The notes below the pieces were generated by a model. That model was not told the DNA's origin and searched no databases. It saw only the letters and a program-made list of their open reading frames with translations. This document shows positions 12,963 through 25,010 of a stretch of 64,000 nt of DNA, piece by piece. Origin of the DNA: Lentinula raphanica (taxonomy: Eukaryota > Basidiomycota > Agaricomycetes > Agaricales > Omphalotaceae); the NCBI GenBank assembly GCA_027919835.1, contig JANVFP010000022.1:744001-808000 (forward strand), in the 5' to 3' direction. The position numbers and the translations under genes are program-made. Each line of letters begins with the position of its first letter. Within the stretch, counting starts at the first letter, position 1.

Positions 12963-13650
12963 CTATTCTGCATCCCTTTCCAAAAACGTAGTACCACTAT
13001 TTTTCACCTTGCTCATGAACACTTCGTACCATTTCGCGATTATACCCATTGGAACGGCAACATCGGGCCCCAACTGTGAGGATGCAAAACCAGAGATGTA
13101 GTTGAATAGATGTCTGACGATCCGCTCGGCGAGTAGTGTAGGATCAATAGGAGGTCGGGCTACAGTCGTGGAGTCGACTGCGGTAGGACCTTGTTGATTT
13201 TGTGAGGGAAGGGATTGGATCTGAGGAAAAATCTGTGCGAGGGGTTCAATGGCTATACCGAGGACGGCTGTGGTATCTGAGGGATCTGATAGCATCTCAG
13301 GATTGGAGGATGAGTCGAATGCACGAGTGGTTGTGGAAGAAGTGAAGGAGGATCGAAGACGGAATATCGATGAAGGTTTGTCGTTTGAAAGCCTATGAAA
13401 AATATTGATCGGTGAGTCACTTGCACAACGCGAACTATAGCGCTTACATTCCAAGCAGCTGGAAGCCTCTACCAGGCCAGTGTAGATGTACTGTAGCCCC
13501 ATAACCATCCGGAAAGGGTATGGTCCCTATAAGGAAGACACAAACATGGTTGATACTACTCGCGTTTGGCAGCTCAAATATGGCATGGGTGTCATCGATT
13601 TGTTGTAAATTCGTCTGGAGGAGACGACCTGCTACGAGGCAGCCAAACAT
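12963..13650 (-). CDS. Hikeshi / OPI10-like Hsp70 nuclear import carrier
   Basis: Two exons (13650-13448 and 13392-12963) encode 210 residues. The N-terminus MFGCLVAGRLLQTNLQQI and the segment INHVCVFLIGTIPFPDGYGATVHLHWPG match the Hikeshi (C11orf73) / yeast Opi10 family almost motif for motif, and the family's C-terminal helix with KWYEVFMSKVKNSGTTFL is present. In animals Hikeshi carries Hsp70 into the nucleus under heat stress; the yeast homologue affects phospholipid gene regulation. The fungal protein carries an extra Ser/Thr/Gln-rich insert between the two halves. The gene is convergent with RTF1, and 612 bp of promoter space lies upstream. Confidence 0.93.
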
Positions 13651-14262
13651 GGGATGAGTGTATGAGGATTGGTATAATTTATGACTGAGTTGGAAGTTGA
13701 TATTGGAGTTACATATCTAACATGGCAATTCGAAAACATTCTGGTGAGTTCGCAATGCTTCGCGTCCCACGTGGCATTTCACCAAATCATAAATGTGTAC
13801 AGCCACCAATAATGTCTTCATCTCCTGTTCCTCCTGCTTACATCCTGGAAAATGAGACGAACCAGTCTCAACCTTCACGTCAAACAGAACTATCGCCGTC
13901 ATTTGTCTGAAAAAGGTGATCAATGGCTCTGACGATCAGCAGCGTTGAACGGTGAACGGATTCGCTGGTACGGCTTGATAGATCGAGTGAGATTTCATAC
14001 TTTTGAACTGAACTATGGTACGGCATTCCCTCCTAAAAATAATGTTATTTTCGATATATGTACTCTTTCAACCTGTAGGGGCATACACTGGTCTCACGAT
14101 GCTCGACATGCTTGCGGACTTGACTTGTCTCTGCCTAATAGTCTCAGCTTTTGACGATGAATGCTGCTCCTAAATTTTATGCCCCTTGTCTCCTTGTCTC
14201 TGGAAAATCTATAAAGCCGATGCTACTTTGATAACCTCCAATCTTCTATTGGCAAAACCAAA
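13651..14262. other. Intergenic region, divergent promoters of Hikeshi and F-box-like gene
   Basis: This 612 bp spacer holds only short open frames (for example 13722-13910, plus strand) with no family resemblance. It presumably contains the two promoters. I see no repeat or RNA gene. Confidence 0.55.
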
Positions 14263-15018
14263 ATGTCTCCATCGGATATCTCAACCATCCCCTTCCCCAT
14301 TATCAGATCCTCTCGAGATCCTGTATTCCCTCCAGAAGTCATCGAACTCATCATCCACGAAACATGGAAACTGCCTTTAACAACATCCGAACGTGCTCGG
14401 TTCATGAAGACATCCCTCCTTGTCAACGTACATTGGCTGAGCGCATTTGCTCGCGAATCCTGCATGGACGTTCACCTTATCAGCAGCAGCTATGCTATGT
14501 GGTATGACGGGATCACTTTCAAAAAGTCTTTCGCCTACTCTGTCCTAGCGGGCATCGACGGTTTCGCTGCTCGCGACCTTGCTCGTTCATTCACTGTTCA
14601 TTGCGTCAAACCAAAACTTAATGCTCAATCTCAACTCGAACGACACCCCGCATTTACGTATCCAATGGGTCTATCATCGTACATTGTTTCGATTCGTCTC
14701 CAGCAAAAATTCTTTCCCAATTTCAACGGTCAAGTTGCTGTACAATTCGCGAACGACGCTATGGGTCTTATGGATTTATGCAACGTTCATTTCCCTCCTG
14801 CACTAAGATCAATCAAGAGAAGTGCATTACCGGTTAGGGATTCGACTCGTTCGAGTTGGACGCTACAACTTTCGGGACTTCGGCCAATACATGCGATGCC
14901 TCTCTATCATCTCTTGACCAAGTTCGCAGAGATGGCGAATCAGGATACCTCGAACGCAATCCCGTTGATATACGAATACAGCTGTGAGCAGATTCATCTT
15001 GTTGCTAATCTGTACTGA
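14263..15018 (+). CDS. Hypothetical protein, possible F-box-like N-terminus
   Basis: A single open frame of 251 residues. Near residue 25 the segment FPPEVIELIIHETWKLP resembles the start of an F-box-like motif, a common opening in large, lineage-specific Agaricomycete protein families; the rest is not recognised. F-box proteins select substrates for SCF ubiquitin ligases, but this assignment is weak. A possible intron near the end (GTGAGC at about 14992) would bring a stop codon together at the junction, so the C-terminus is nearly the same either way. It lies upstream of VWA8 on the same strand, 330 bp away. Confidence 0.6.
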   Translation: MSPSDISTIPFPIIRSSRDPVFPPEVIELIIHETWKLPLTTSERARFMKTSLLVNVHWLSAFARESCMDVHLISSSYAMWYDGITFKKSFAYSVLAGIDGFAARDLARSFTVHCVKPKLNAQSQLERHPAFTYPMGLSSYIVSIRLQQKFFPNFNGQVAVQFANDAMGLMDLCNVHFPPALRSIKRSALPVRDSTRSSWTLQLSGLRPIHAMPLYHLLTKFAEMANQDTSNAIPLIYEYSCEQIHLVANLY

Positions 15019-15348
15019 CAACCAAATCCCTTGCGAACAGAGAGGGATCGAAGTTCGAACTCTTGGCGCACGCTACACGACCTTTCATTGCTATCGTTTC
15101 TTCACATAATCGACCTATGCTTGCTTCGTTTCTGTACGGTGTTGTTGCTATATCTATCTAGGACAATATTTTTTCCTGTATTAAACGTGCTTGAGGCTCT
15201 AAAAGTTGATATCATCATCTTAGTATGAACAGCTTTGACCACGGTCATGCTTCGGCGATGAATCCGGTAATTCTAACAAAGTTTACCGGGTGTTCGCTTT
15301 ATTGCGTGCAATGAACTCGCCTCCATTTCTAGTTCACTTCATACCACC

Positions 15349-18300
15349 ATGGCTGCCCCTAGACGGCTGGCACGACTACTAAATGAGTTGAGACCCCCAG
15401 TATCCCCTATTGGCATACTCGAACTAGGAGACATCTCGTATGAAGTAACGGAAGCATCCACTCCGTCGCGTTTGCCTTCAGGCTCTAGCTGGAATTGGGC
15501 AGGAAAGGTAGCTGAGGATGGTTTGGAGACTCGGGGCTCGTATCATGTGAACCCGTCAGACGAGATGAACGCGGACAATCTCCATTTCATGCTGCAGAAG
15601 TATCTACTCGGTCAAGATATCTTTCTAATATCACAGCCTGGTCCGTATGCGCGAAGATTGGCGCTCACGTTCGCTAGTCTCTTGAACCTGGAGTACGAGT
15701 ACGTGGCACTGCATAGGGATGTAGGTGAGACTGAGCTGAAGCAGGTGCGCAAAATCGTTCTTCTAATGTTCTGGGCGACGTGTAACCATAAACGCAGGGA
15801 AGAGAGATTCGTGATGGAGGCAGTCTTGTATATGTTGACAGTCCTGCTGTCAGTGCAGTCAAATATGGTCGCTTATTGATCCTTGAAGGAATCGAGAAAG
15901 CTGAGCGAGGTATCATGCCGATTCTAAACAACTTGCTTGAAAATAGAGAAATGAATCTGGATGATGGAACGCATATCATACACCCACACCGGTATGAACT
16001 TCTCGACAAACGACAAGATAAGTTCATTCCCGCGCACAAGGATTTCCGCGTCATTGCCATCGCTGCACCAGTACCACCATATCCAGGTTACCCTCTAGAC
16101 CCACCCTTTCGAAGTCGTTTCCAGGCGCGATTTGTTGACCCCCTGGGCGCCCTACTTGTCCTGGCAGATTCTTCCTCCTCCGACTCGGACGCGACTGTCT
16201 ACTCCGCTTTACGTTCAGTCATTCTTGCAACCCAGTACTCATCCGAAACTCGGCATGCGCTCGACCTTGTTCCCTCCGCAAAATCAGTGCTCCCCGCCTT
16301 TCCTCAGACAGCGCTGCTGAAGCTTCGTGCCATCTGCGAGAGGTTTCCTCCGATTGGCATGAGGATCGAGCCTTCCGACCTTGCTCGGATGCTTCTGGTC
16401 GTTCATCCAGGACTCATACATGCACAGTTTCAAGCCTGGGGATTACTTGCCGAACAGATGAAAGAGTCCGGGACAGAGCTGGAGCTTGGAAATCCATCTG
16501 ATACAAATTTGGGTCTCTGGGGGTATCTTGCGACATCCATTGAACGTGTCAGCGAGACGACGGCGGAAGTAACCTTCCATGGCCCCGACTCAAAATCCGT
16601 GGTCTCTTATATCGTTCCTTGTGGCCCTCGTACTTTTAGATCGTTTCCGTTGGAAGAGCAGACTCATCTAGAGTCAAATGAGTTACTGCTAGTGACGCCC
16701 CGCTTTCTCGGCCTTCTGACTATGTTTCTCCAAGCCCATGTCCTTGGATGGGATATCTCTTACGTTCCGCCTCTCCTTCCCTCAACCGCCAGTACTTCGA
16801 CATCTACGTTGGTCCGAGTTTTTGCTGATGTTCGTGCGCTTTCTTGTTCTGAGACGATCATGGTGTTCATGTTATGGACGTATAGATACTGGGGTACGAA
16901 CTTGAAACAATCCATTTATACAAAGAGCTAGGGGGTCGAGAGATCGTCATGCGGCGGCGACTACTATCGGGACCAACTGGTGCTACCACGGATTCAAACT
17001 CTACTACAACTACATGGGAGCCTTCGCCACTCATTCGTGGTGCCTGGGATGGGAAACTTGTTTGGCTAGAAGGCATAGATGTGGTCGCAAGTACCGGCAC
17101 TGCAGGCAGCCTCGCTCGATTCGTTCAAGATAGAGAAGTCGAGTTGTGGGAGGGCCGGAGAATGGTTGCTGAGAAAGATATAGACGAAGATGATGCTAGC
17201 CTTCTCAGTACCGCTCACCCCTCGTTCCGCATCATCGCTACGGCATCGAAATCCCTTTCACTCCGGGACTGGCTTTCGGACGAACATGCAAACATGTTTT
17301 TCACTATCCCTTCCAGCCCGATGCCCCTTGATGAAGAGCGTACGGTGCTATTGCGCACAAGATGTGAGCCGGCCGTTGTCGAAATTCTGTTGGCCTTTGC
17401 AGAGAAATACCGCCAGAAGATGGGCATGTCACTCGACAGCAGTGGAAAGGGCAGCAGCACTGCAGTCCAAAAGAATCGTAAGCTCGGCACACGAACCCTT
17501 ATCCGTATCTCTAGTCGACTCGCGAGGTTTCCACAAGATGCATCACCAGGAACATTGAAAAAAATACTTGCTCATGCGTTATTAGCAGAATTTCTACCGA
17601 AAACGGAGCGGATGGTGTTGGATGGCTTGATGGAGGAGGCTGGATTGGGCCGTACCTCGATTAGCGGAGACGATGATATCTATTCCAGCTCGCCCTTCAT
17701 TGACTCCACTGGTCATTCAGCTGCACTGGTCTTCCCTGCACCGAGTCGCACTGTTCCCAGCAACAATTCTCATTCCGTTCCCCAACCTACCCAAACTCCA
17801 ATACCACTCTTTGATCCTGCTAAAGATCCTGCTGGGTCCATTCTGGTGCCTTATATGGATTATTTCCACGACAATTCTCTTCAAACGGGATTGATGAGAG
17901 ACCTTGCGGTAGAGATGGAGGTCATGGGTGAACATTTGGTGTTGTTGGGTAACCAGGGCGTAGGCAAAAACAAGATCATTGATAGGTCAGTAGAGTATCT
18001 CCAATCTGCATCCAGCTATCATCTCTTACATCTTGGCCTCAAGACTTTGCCAACTCCTCCGCAGACCGAGGGAATATATTCAACTCCATCGTGATTCGAC
18101 TGTGGCTCAGTTGATGTTCACCACCTCCCTTACAAATGGTGTACTCACTTATTCTGACTCTCCACTCTTGCGGGCCATTAGATTTGGGAGAGTGATGATT
18201 GTTGATGAGGCGGACAAGGCGCCGGAGCACGTGGTCGCGGTGTTCAGGAGTTTAGCGGGACGAGGGGAATTGACCTTGAGTGACGGTCGAAGGGTGAGGA

Positions 18301-20723
18301 GGAAAGGAAGAGAAGATCGAAAAGGGGATGACTTGGATATAATCGTCCATGAAAATTTTAGATTAGTGCTATTGGCAAATAGACCTGGATATCGTAAGTC
18401 GCAGCATCTTCTTCAGACTCCGTGATACTGCACCCTTGACACCATTGGAACCTAGCTTTCCTCGGAAATCACTTCCTTCAAGTTCTGGGCGAGTCCTTCT
18501 CCCCATATGCTATCTCCAATCCAGATCAGGCGTCGGAACGAAAACTCTTGCAACAACTTGCACCTGAGATGGACGAGGATCTGATTCTGCGGTTGGTTGG
18601 TGCTTTCTCTGATCTTAGGAAAGGGTACGAAACTGGAACGGTTGGGTACCCGTATTCGTTGAGAGGTGGGTACCTGATCTCATAATCTATGATAAATGAT
18701 CTTCAACTCACACTGGTGACGCAGAGCTCATCAACCTCGTTCGGCATATGCGGGCGTACCCGAACGATCCCTTAGAAGATGTGTTTCGGAATGTGTTTGA
18801 CTTCGACGTGTACAAGCCAGACACGATTGAGAAATTAAGAGAGATTCTGGACCATCATGGGTAAGCGGTATTCTTACAGAGCTCTCACCGGACAACTTTC
18901 AGAAGATTTACGCCGATCTCTGTAGTTTGCGTGTTGAACATCTCGGTATCGATGCTGCTCGCGAAGCTTCCTCCGCTAAAAATGTCAAAGACGTCCAGTA
19001 TACACCGAACTCTCTCAAAGAACCTTTGGGAGATCCGAAAGAAGGCGAACACGATGACAAACCGCACGTGGGTGGTAATAGGTATGCAGGAGGGGTCAGT
19101 CCTTTCCGTAGAGGGATCCCTGGCTTTTGAATTCATAGTACCTTTCATCATAGGTAGGAGGACGGGAAACCGCCGGACTAGGAGGGAGAGGGGGTTATAA
19201 ACGACTGTATAAAGGTGGAGATATTAAACAAGTGAGTGAATAGTATCGTCCACTTCGAGTCAGCTCCAAGTCGTGAGCATTAATTTCTTTCTCCTGTGTC
19301 TAGCTTCCAGAAACAGCAAAACGTCTGGTCCCTGAGGAGATCAAAGAGAAAGCACGGGAAATGGCGCGTCAGGAGCTTCAACGTCGCCTTGAGGAGTTAG
19401 ATATGAGTGCCACTGAGGCCAAAGGGTACGGAGAGCTCCTCAAAGCGACCCAAGCTCATATGTTGTCGCTCTTTGATTTGCTTGAACGTGCGAGGTTCCT
19501 CTGTATGACTGATGCTATGATGAGAATATGAATTTCCGCACTACAGACCTCGCTGCGAAAGAAGAAGAGCGTGTGTGGGTCAAGAGGCAGACTGATGGCG
19601 AACTGGACGACAGTCGACTGACGGAAGGTATCACAGGCGAGGCAACGGTGTACAAGAGGCGTATGATGGAAAAGCCTGAAATCGGACGACCACAAATCAA
19701 GTGTGTTTTCTCTGTTTCTTCTCGCGAAACATTCTCTGACTGGCCCCGGCCTAAATGTTGCTGCAGACCGAAGCGGATCAGGTTCATCTTTGACCTGAGT
19801 GCGTCTATGTACCGGTTCCAATATGATGGACGTCTACAGCGAAGTCTAGAAGCTGGTGAGTGTTTTCTTCTATGTATTTTGAAGCACACCCGCCGATGTT
19901 TGTTCTAGCGGTAATGCTCATGGAGACTTTCGACCGACTTTCTCGGAAGGACAAATACATCTGGGATGTAAGTCGTCTCTGTCTCTTGGTCACGGTCGCT
20001 TCATAGGTTTATGTGCGCGCGCGTTTAGATGTATGGTCATGTAAGTTGTCATTTTTCAATCTCTTCAAGTTCCTCCTTTGACTCTCCCCATGTAGTCAGG
20101 GGACGAACCGTTGATACCGCTCGTCACTGCTGAACAACCTCCCACGGAGGTCAAGGAACGGTGGAAGGTGACAGAGAAGATGTGTATGATACCCCAGTAT
20201 TGTTTTGCGGGTGATAATACAGGTCAGTCGAAAAATTCTGTCAACAAATCGTGAACTTACAGTCGTCCAAAAGTCGAAGCGATACAAAAAGGAGTTGACG
20301 AGGTTGCAAAATCTGAAGCAGGTACATATGTATTTGACAATTCGTTACTGTGCAACTCTGAACTTGGGATATCTATAGACGATTGGTTCGTGATAACTAT
20401 CACGGTAAGACAGAATTGTCAAAATCTTTCGTCGATAAGTGTTCACAAAGTGCCAGGACGCGAATTTTGGACGCTATCAAATCACGCCTGAGGAAATATC
20501 CAAAGCCATGCGGAGGCACTCAAAAGTCCATACCGCTTTGATATGTATCGGGGAAGGAGCAAGTACACCTTGGTGAAGAGCTTCCCCTCTATCAACAACA
20601 CAATCATTCACTAATTCGCTAGGCAGGATTACCAAAAACCTTCCTGGAATGGCTTTTCAAGTCAAAGACACGGTCGACATCCCTTTAGTGTTGAGAAGTA
20701 TCCTAATCGCAATGGTAGAGTAA
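15349..20723 (+). CDS. VWA8-like AAA+ ATPase with von Willebrand factor A domain
   Basis: A long gene with many 50-60 bp introns in its 3' half, encoding roughly 1,450-1,500 residues. Three AAA+ modules can be followed. The first (QPGPYARRLAL) and second have degenerate P-loops. The third has an intact Walker A (GNQGVGKNKIIDR, about 17949) and Walker B (VMIVDEADKAP, about 18195). The C-terminus holds a VWA domain with the MIDAS motif DLSAS (about 19794) and ITDANFGRY near the end, closing with SILIAMVE. This is the layout of VWA8, a mitochondrial/peroxisomal dynein-related ATPase in animals whose job is poorly known. The start CCACCATGG is a strong initiation context. Two frame-restoring introns (donor after LKQ at about 15744, donor near 16825) show that internal ATGs such as 16949 are not starts. 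Confidence 0.9.
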
Positions 20724-20860
20724 TGAATATTTGCCTGCAACACGGTGATAGTGGTTGAGTTGACAGAAGTCGACATTAGACATACAAAACCCAAATATAC
20801 AACTGTGTCCGTAGAGTATATGGATCGATGATAGGGTTACAAATTATGATAAAAGATGAT

Positions 20861-21286
20861 CTATGAGGGTTTGTTGATTTCCTGCTGGGCTTGTCCTTTA
20901 TCATGCTGCAGGTTACCTATGCAAAATCGTTGAGATTTCATGCGGGACGCTGCACAAAATTAAAACTCACCAGCCGTTTGTTGTTCCTTATCGCCAGTAA
21001 AAGCGCCAACGATGGAATCTTTCTTTCCCTCGGCACGGTCAGAAAGACCTTCAACGTACCCAGAGGCTTGGGCAGCTTTGTACTCGGCTTCGCCTTGAGC
21101 GTGCTGATCTTTACCGGCTTGTGTCCAAGATTCAGCACCAGTGGTGTTGCCAATGAACTCTTTGGCTGTGCCCATCATGGAGTTGTATTGGCCGTTGGCC
21201 TTGCTGTGAAAAGGTCGTAAGATCATGGATCGAGCACATCGCTCGTGAGGCACTTACCTGGGCTGAGAAGATTGGTTGGAAGACAT
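20861..21286 (-). CDS. CsbD-like stress protein / mismatch and cruciform DNA-recognition-like protein
   Basis: Three exons (21286-21258, 21203-20971, 20916-20861) encode 105 residues: a short, hydrophilic, Gln/Ala/Gly/Lys-rich protein with two CsbD-type segments, NGQYNSMMGTAKEFIGNTTG and GYVEGLSDRAEGKKDSIVGA. The C-terminal tail QHDKGQAQQEINKPS is the usual fungal ending. Fungal members are often labelled mismatched base pair and cruciform DNA recognition protein (Hmp1-like); bacterial CsbD is a general stress protein. Small size, a strong TATA box and repeated upstream motifs fit a strongly inducible gene. The molecular function is uncertain. Confidence 0.88.
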
Positions 21287-21378
21287 TTCGAATCGATATG
21301 AGTGTTGCTTTGAGTGTGTAGGTTTGATTGGTGATATGCGGGTTGAACTTTGGTTCCGAACCAGGCGAGACATCCTGG

Positions 21379-21386
21379 CTTATATA
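21379..21386 (-). promoter_or_regulatory. TATA box of the CsbD-like gene
   Basis: TATATAAG on the minus strand, about 93 bp upstream of the ATG at 21286. It is the clearest TATA box seen among the promoters examined here, and fits a regulated gene rather than a housekeeping one. Confidence 0.6.
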
Positions 21387-21402
21387 CGCGTCGTTGGACG
21401 CT

Positions 21403-21547
21403 ATTCCGTCATACCTACCTCATAGTATTGTCATAGCTTGGACGAGGAGGAGCAGTGGATTTGACGGAATGACATAATTCGGCGGAATGACATAATGCGT
21501 CGCTGGTTGCCATAATAGGACAGCGACTTAAGCGCTTGAGCGCTTAA
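21403..21547. repeat. Repeated TGACGGAAT motifs and a GCGCTTAA palindrome in the CsbD/GID5 divergent promoter
   Basis: CGGAATGACATAAT occurs twice in direct orientation (21465-21478 and 21483-21496, 18 bp apart). TGACGGAAT at 21462-21470 also has an inverted copy at 21403-21411 (ATTCCGTCA). At 21528-21547 TTAAGCGC-TTGA-GCGCTTAA is a perfect 8 bp inverted repeat with a 4 bp centre. The TGACG core resembles bZIP (CRE/ATF-like) sites, but the binding factor is inference. Confidence 0.5.
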
Positions 21548-21635
21548 CAGACAAGCTTCGGACCGAGATCCGAGTAGTGACTAATCCGCCATCGTGTACA
21601 ATGCGTTCTTGTCCAGCTTGTCACCATCGCTTGCG

Positions 21636-24600
21636 ATGGCGATTATTGCTTCAACTCCATCTTCCTCCTCCTCCTCGTCGCAGACATCTCGTGTACCATC
21701 GCCTTCCCTTAATGAACTCAAACAACTGAAAAACCGAATCATTGGAACTCCATCAGCAAAATGTCGATTGGCCAAAGACCATGAAACGATGCGGATGCTT
21801 GTCGAAATTACTATGGATCCAGTGGCTGCAGACGACGTACGGACAGAGACGGCTCAAATTCTCGGATCACTCGCGTCGCTCGGAGGGCACTCGGACGATA
21901 CAGTTGTTATTTCGGCGTTGATTGAAGAGCAAGCATTAAAGTGTTGTTTGTTGGCTTTGTCTACTACTACGGCAGCAAAAAAGAAATTAAGACTAGCATT
22001 GGCTCGTGCGCTGAGTGGGATATCCTCTGATCTCTCAGAGATTGTAGGGCCTCCCCGGTGGGGATTTGGTGCCTTTGACGCGCCATGGCTTACCGGGCCA
22101 GCCGCACAAACCTTGGAATGGTTTTTCAATGCAGAAGCAATGGATATCTGGATTCCAATGCTGTCCACATCAGAAGCAGGTGTAGTTGCTGGTATGATTG
22201 GATCCATTGTGCGAACACAGCCAGTCAGGGAACGACTTTGCGCGTGGCGGAATGCAGGCGAGAGAGAGAAGAAGGAGCGACGAGGTTGGGAGGCTACGAA
22301 ACCATCGATAACTGGGTCTTATGTTCTTCATACCCTCTTGGAGCTTACACGAAAGAAGGATACCCTTGGAAACTCTCTGTTAGCTTTGGCTGCCTTGGCG
22401 AAGGATAATTTCGCAGTTGCGACCGAGTTACCTTTGCAGGATATTGTGGAATACGCGAAGACTCGCTCAGGAGAAATTCAACTCTCTGCATGTCTCTGTG
22501 CAACCAATATTCTTCGAACATCACCCAGTCCATCACCTGCAGTTGATGCTATATTCAGCGTGCTGTTGGCGACCATAGCAAGTGAAACTGCGTATTCTGC
22601 AAAAGCTGCCTTCATTCTGTCCCAACTCTTAACGGATTCTCCTGTGTATGCTCAAGTCGCTTTCGAACGTGGAGCTTTACGCGTTCTTCTCACCGCTTTG
22701 CGGAAACTTACGCCTATGCTTCCATCACTTCCACCCCTTCCTCCGCTCCATCCGCCTACATCATTCACAGGTCCTGAATGGGAAACTTGGCTCGAGCTAG
22801 ATTTGGATCAGCCCAAGGCCGATATTCATCTACGTGAAGCCACCCTTTTGTCCCTAGCCAGCTTATCGTTGTTCTCTAATGATATTCGGAGAGCGTTGGC
22901 TGAAGAAGACGGCGAGAACAATCCAATTTCCAGTAAGGATTCGTCTCAGCCATCTGCATCTTCGCCTTCATCTCAATCATCGCTTTCACTTATCCTCGCC
23001 GGGTTATTGTCTCCTCATGCATGCCTTCGCTCCGCCGCTTGTCATGTCGTCCGTGCTCTCACCCGCAGTGTCGCCGTGATTCGTACGAACATTGTAGATT
23101 CAGGGTTAGGCTGGGTCGTCTTCGCCGTTTTCATGGGTTGGCCCCAGGCCCGTCCCCGATCGACTCTGGGTCCAAGTGATTCAGAAGAGGAAGATGTCCG
23201 TGTCGTAGCTTCGGCTCTACGTGCCGTCTGTAATGCGGTTTGTGAATTTAGCCCGCTCAGTAAAATCTATGTTGAGCATGGACTGCTCCTTAGGTTGGCT
23301 GAATTCATACATCCTGACCATACAGTCGCGGAGGTGGATTCTGATGCCGATATTGAGGATAGTCTTCGATTCAATTCTCTGTGGGCAGTGAAGAATCTTG
23401 TCAGGAAATCTAGCCTAGACAGAAAACGGCAAATACTCAACGCATTGTGCTGGAGACAAACATCTTCGCATACTGAGAGTGGCCCTGCCCTTGGTGCAAC
23501 ACGGACAAGAAGTAGGCTTGATGAGTAAGATTTACTGAAATCACGTTTCGCACAGATCGAGACTAACTATTTATCATAGCCTCCTTAGTTCTCCCTCTGC
23601 CAAGATCGTAGAGCAGGTTCTCAACATCCTTCGAAACGTTGCTGAAGACGAGGCAGGAATAGCCATCGTCTTTCAAGAACTCGATATCCGGTATCCTCCT
23701 TCTTCATCCTCGCCCCTTGTGAATGTGCCTATCCAGACTTTTACCTCTGCCCCTGGATCGCTCCTTCTCTCCCACCTCACCTCTCTGCTCACTCGAAATG
23801 CCTCGCACACTGCTTCTTCTCATTCAACTCACCCTACACCCCTTTCGCACCCGTCCGACTCGCAAGACGTCCTCATCCAAGCCGCATCTCTCCTCGCGAA
23901 TCTTGTCAATTCCTCCAATTTCGAACATCATCGTATGATCCTCAAATGTCCTGGAATGACCAATGCTTTACGTCGGGTGCTTGCTGAACAAGGGCCGGAA
24001 GTAAGGAGACCTGTGGTCAGAGCTGTGCTAGAAATGGTCAAAGTCGATCTAGTCGGTTCATACCCTAGTGCGGCTGCCTTTGTGGAAATAGGTCCGCTCA
24101 GAGACACGGACGAAGAGCGAATGGGAGTGGGACCTGGAGTAGGAGATGCTGAGGTCATAGAGGAGGAAGATGATAATGAAGCCCTTGACTCAGCTGTCAT
24201 GGATATCGGACACGAGAGTCGTACAGGAACAGACACGACAATGAGCGTACCCCAAACCGGGACACCTCGAGTACGAACCTTCAGTCATAGTCGCAGCCAA
24301 GGTCTTACCGGTGCACGTCAAGCCTTTCTCGACGCTGGTTTTGTTGGTACCTTGCATCGGATTGTTGACCAGCATCACCATCATTCATTGCCTCATTTCC
24401 ATGCCCATAATCACCCCCACTCTCATTCTCACACTTCGTCTGCTACCTCCCCTACCAGCCTTGGCCATATCGCTTCTGGAGCCGGAGCCCTTAATCATAC
24501 GCATAGCCATACTCACGGAAACTTTGGCTCCCTGTCAACAACTCCTCAGCTTCATCATCCTGGCTCTTCAGATAGTGGTGTTGGTGGAAGTGTTCCTCGT

Positions 24601-24837
24601 GGAGGCATGGGAGCTCTAGGGAACATGGGTTTCGGAGGTGGGATATTAGGAAATGCAGGAAGAGAGGATCGTGAAGATCTGGACACAGCGAGGATGGCTC
24701 TAGATTGGCTGGAGCATGGGGAGATGTATATGTACTTGAGTACCTATCGAAGGAGCACCAGTCGTCATGTAGCAAGACCTCGGTCTAGCAGTATCAGTGC
24801 TGGGGAAAGTACTAGTACTGATGTGTCTGAAACTTGA
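21636..24837 (+). CDS. Armadillo-repeat protein GID5/VID28, ARMC8-like subunit of the GID/CTLH ubiquitin ligase
   Basis: Two exons (21636-23524 and 23580-24837) encode 1,048 residues, mostly helical ARM-type repeats. The pattern of ARMC8/Vid28 is visible: LKQLKNRIIGTPSAKCRLAK, ETAQILGSLAS, LRSAACHVVRALTRS, FNSLWAVKNLVRKSS and ILRNVAEDEAGIAIVFQEL. In yeast Vid28/Gid5 links the substrate receptor to the GID E3 ligase that degrades gluconeogenic enzymes. I start at the first in-frame ATG (21636). Unusual here is a His-rich stretch near 24370-24530 (many HxHxH) and a Ser/Gly-rich C-terminal half, longer than in yeast Vid28. Family assignment rests on the ARM pattern and the characteristic N- and C-terminal blocks. 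Confidence 0.85.
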
Positions 24838-25010
24838 AATTCGAAGGGTAATATAAATATCGTTGTACGTCGATGATTTCTTTGTTCAATCGTGTGTTTC
24901 ACTAAATAAACCTCGACTTTTTCCAACATCATCGATACAGATTGGTTTTCACAAGTGATATATATGTAGCATAGGACGAAACTCTCCAGGTCTTCGCCTT
25001 ACGGGGAGAT

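Noticed and set aside
16949..18094. A separate gene starting at ATG 16949
   Set aside because: An intron ending near 16890 joins this stretch in frame to the preceding VWA8 exon, giving ILGYELETIHLYKELGGRE ahead of it.
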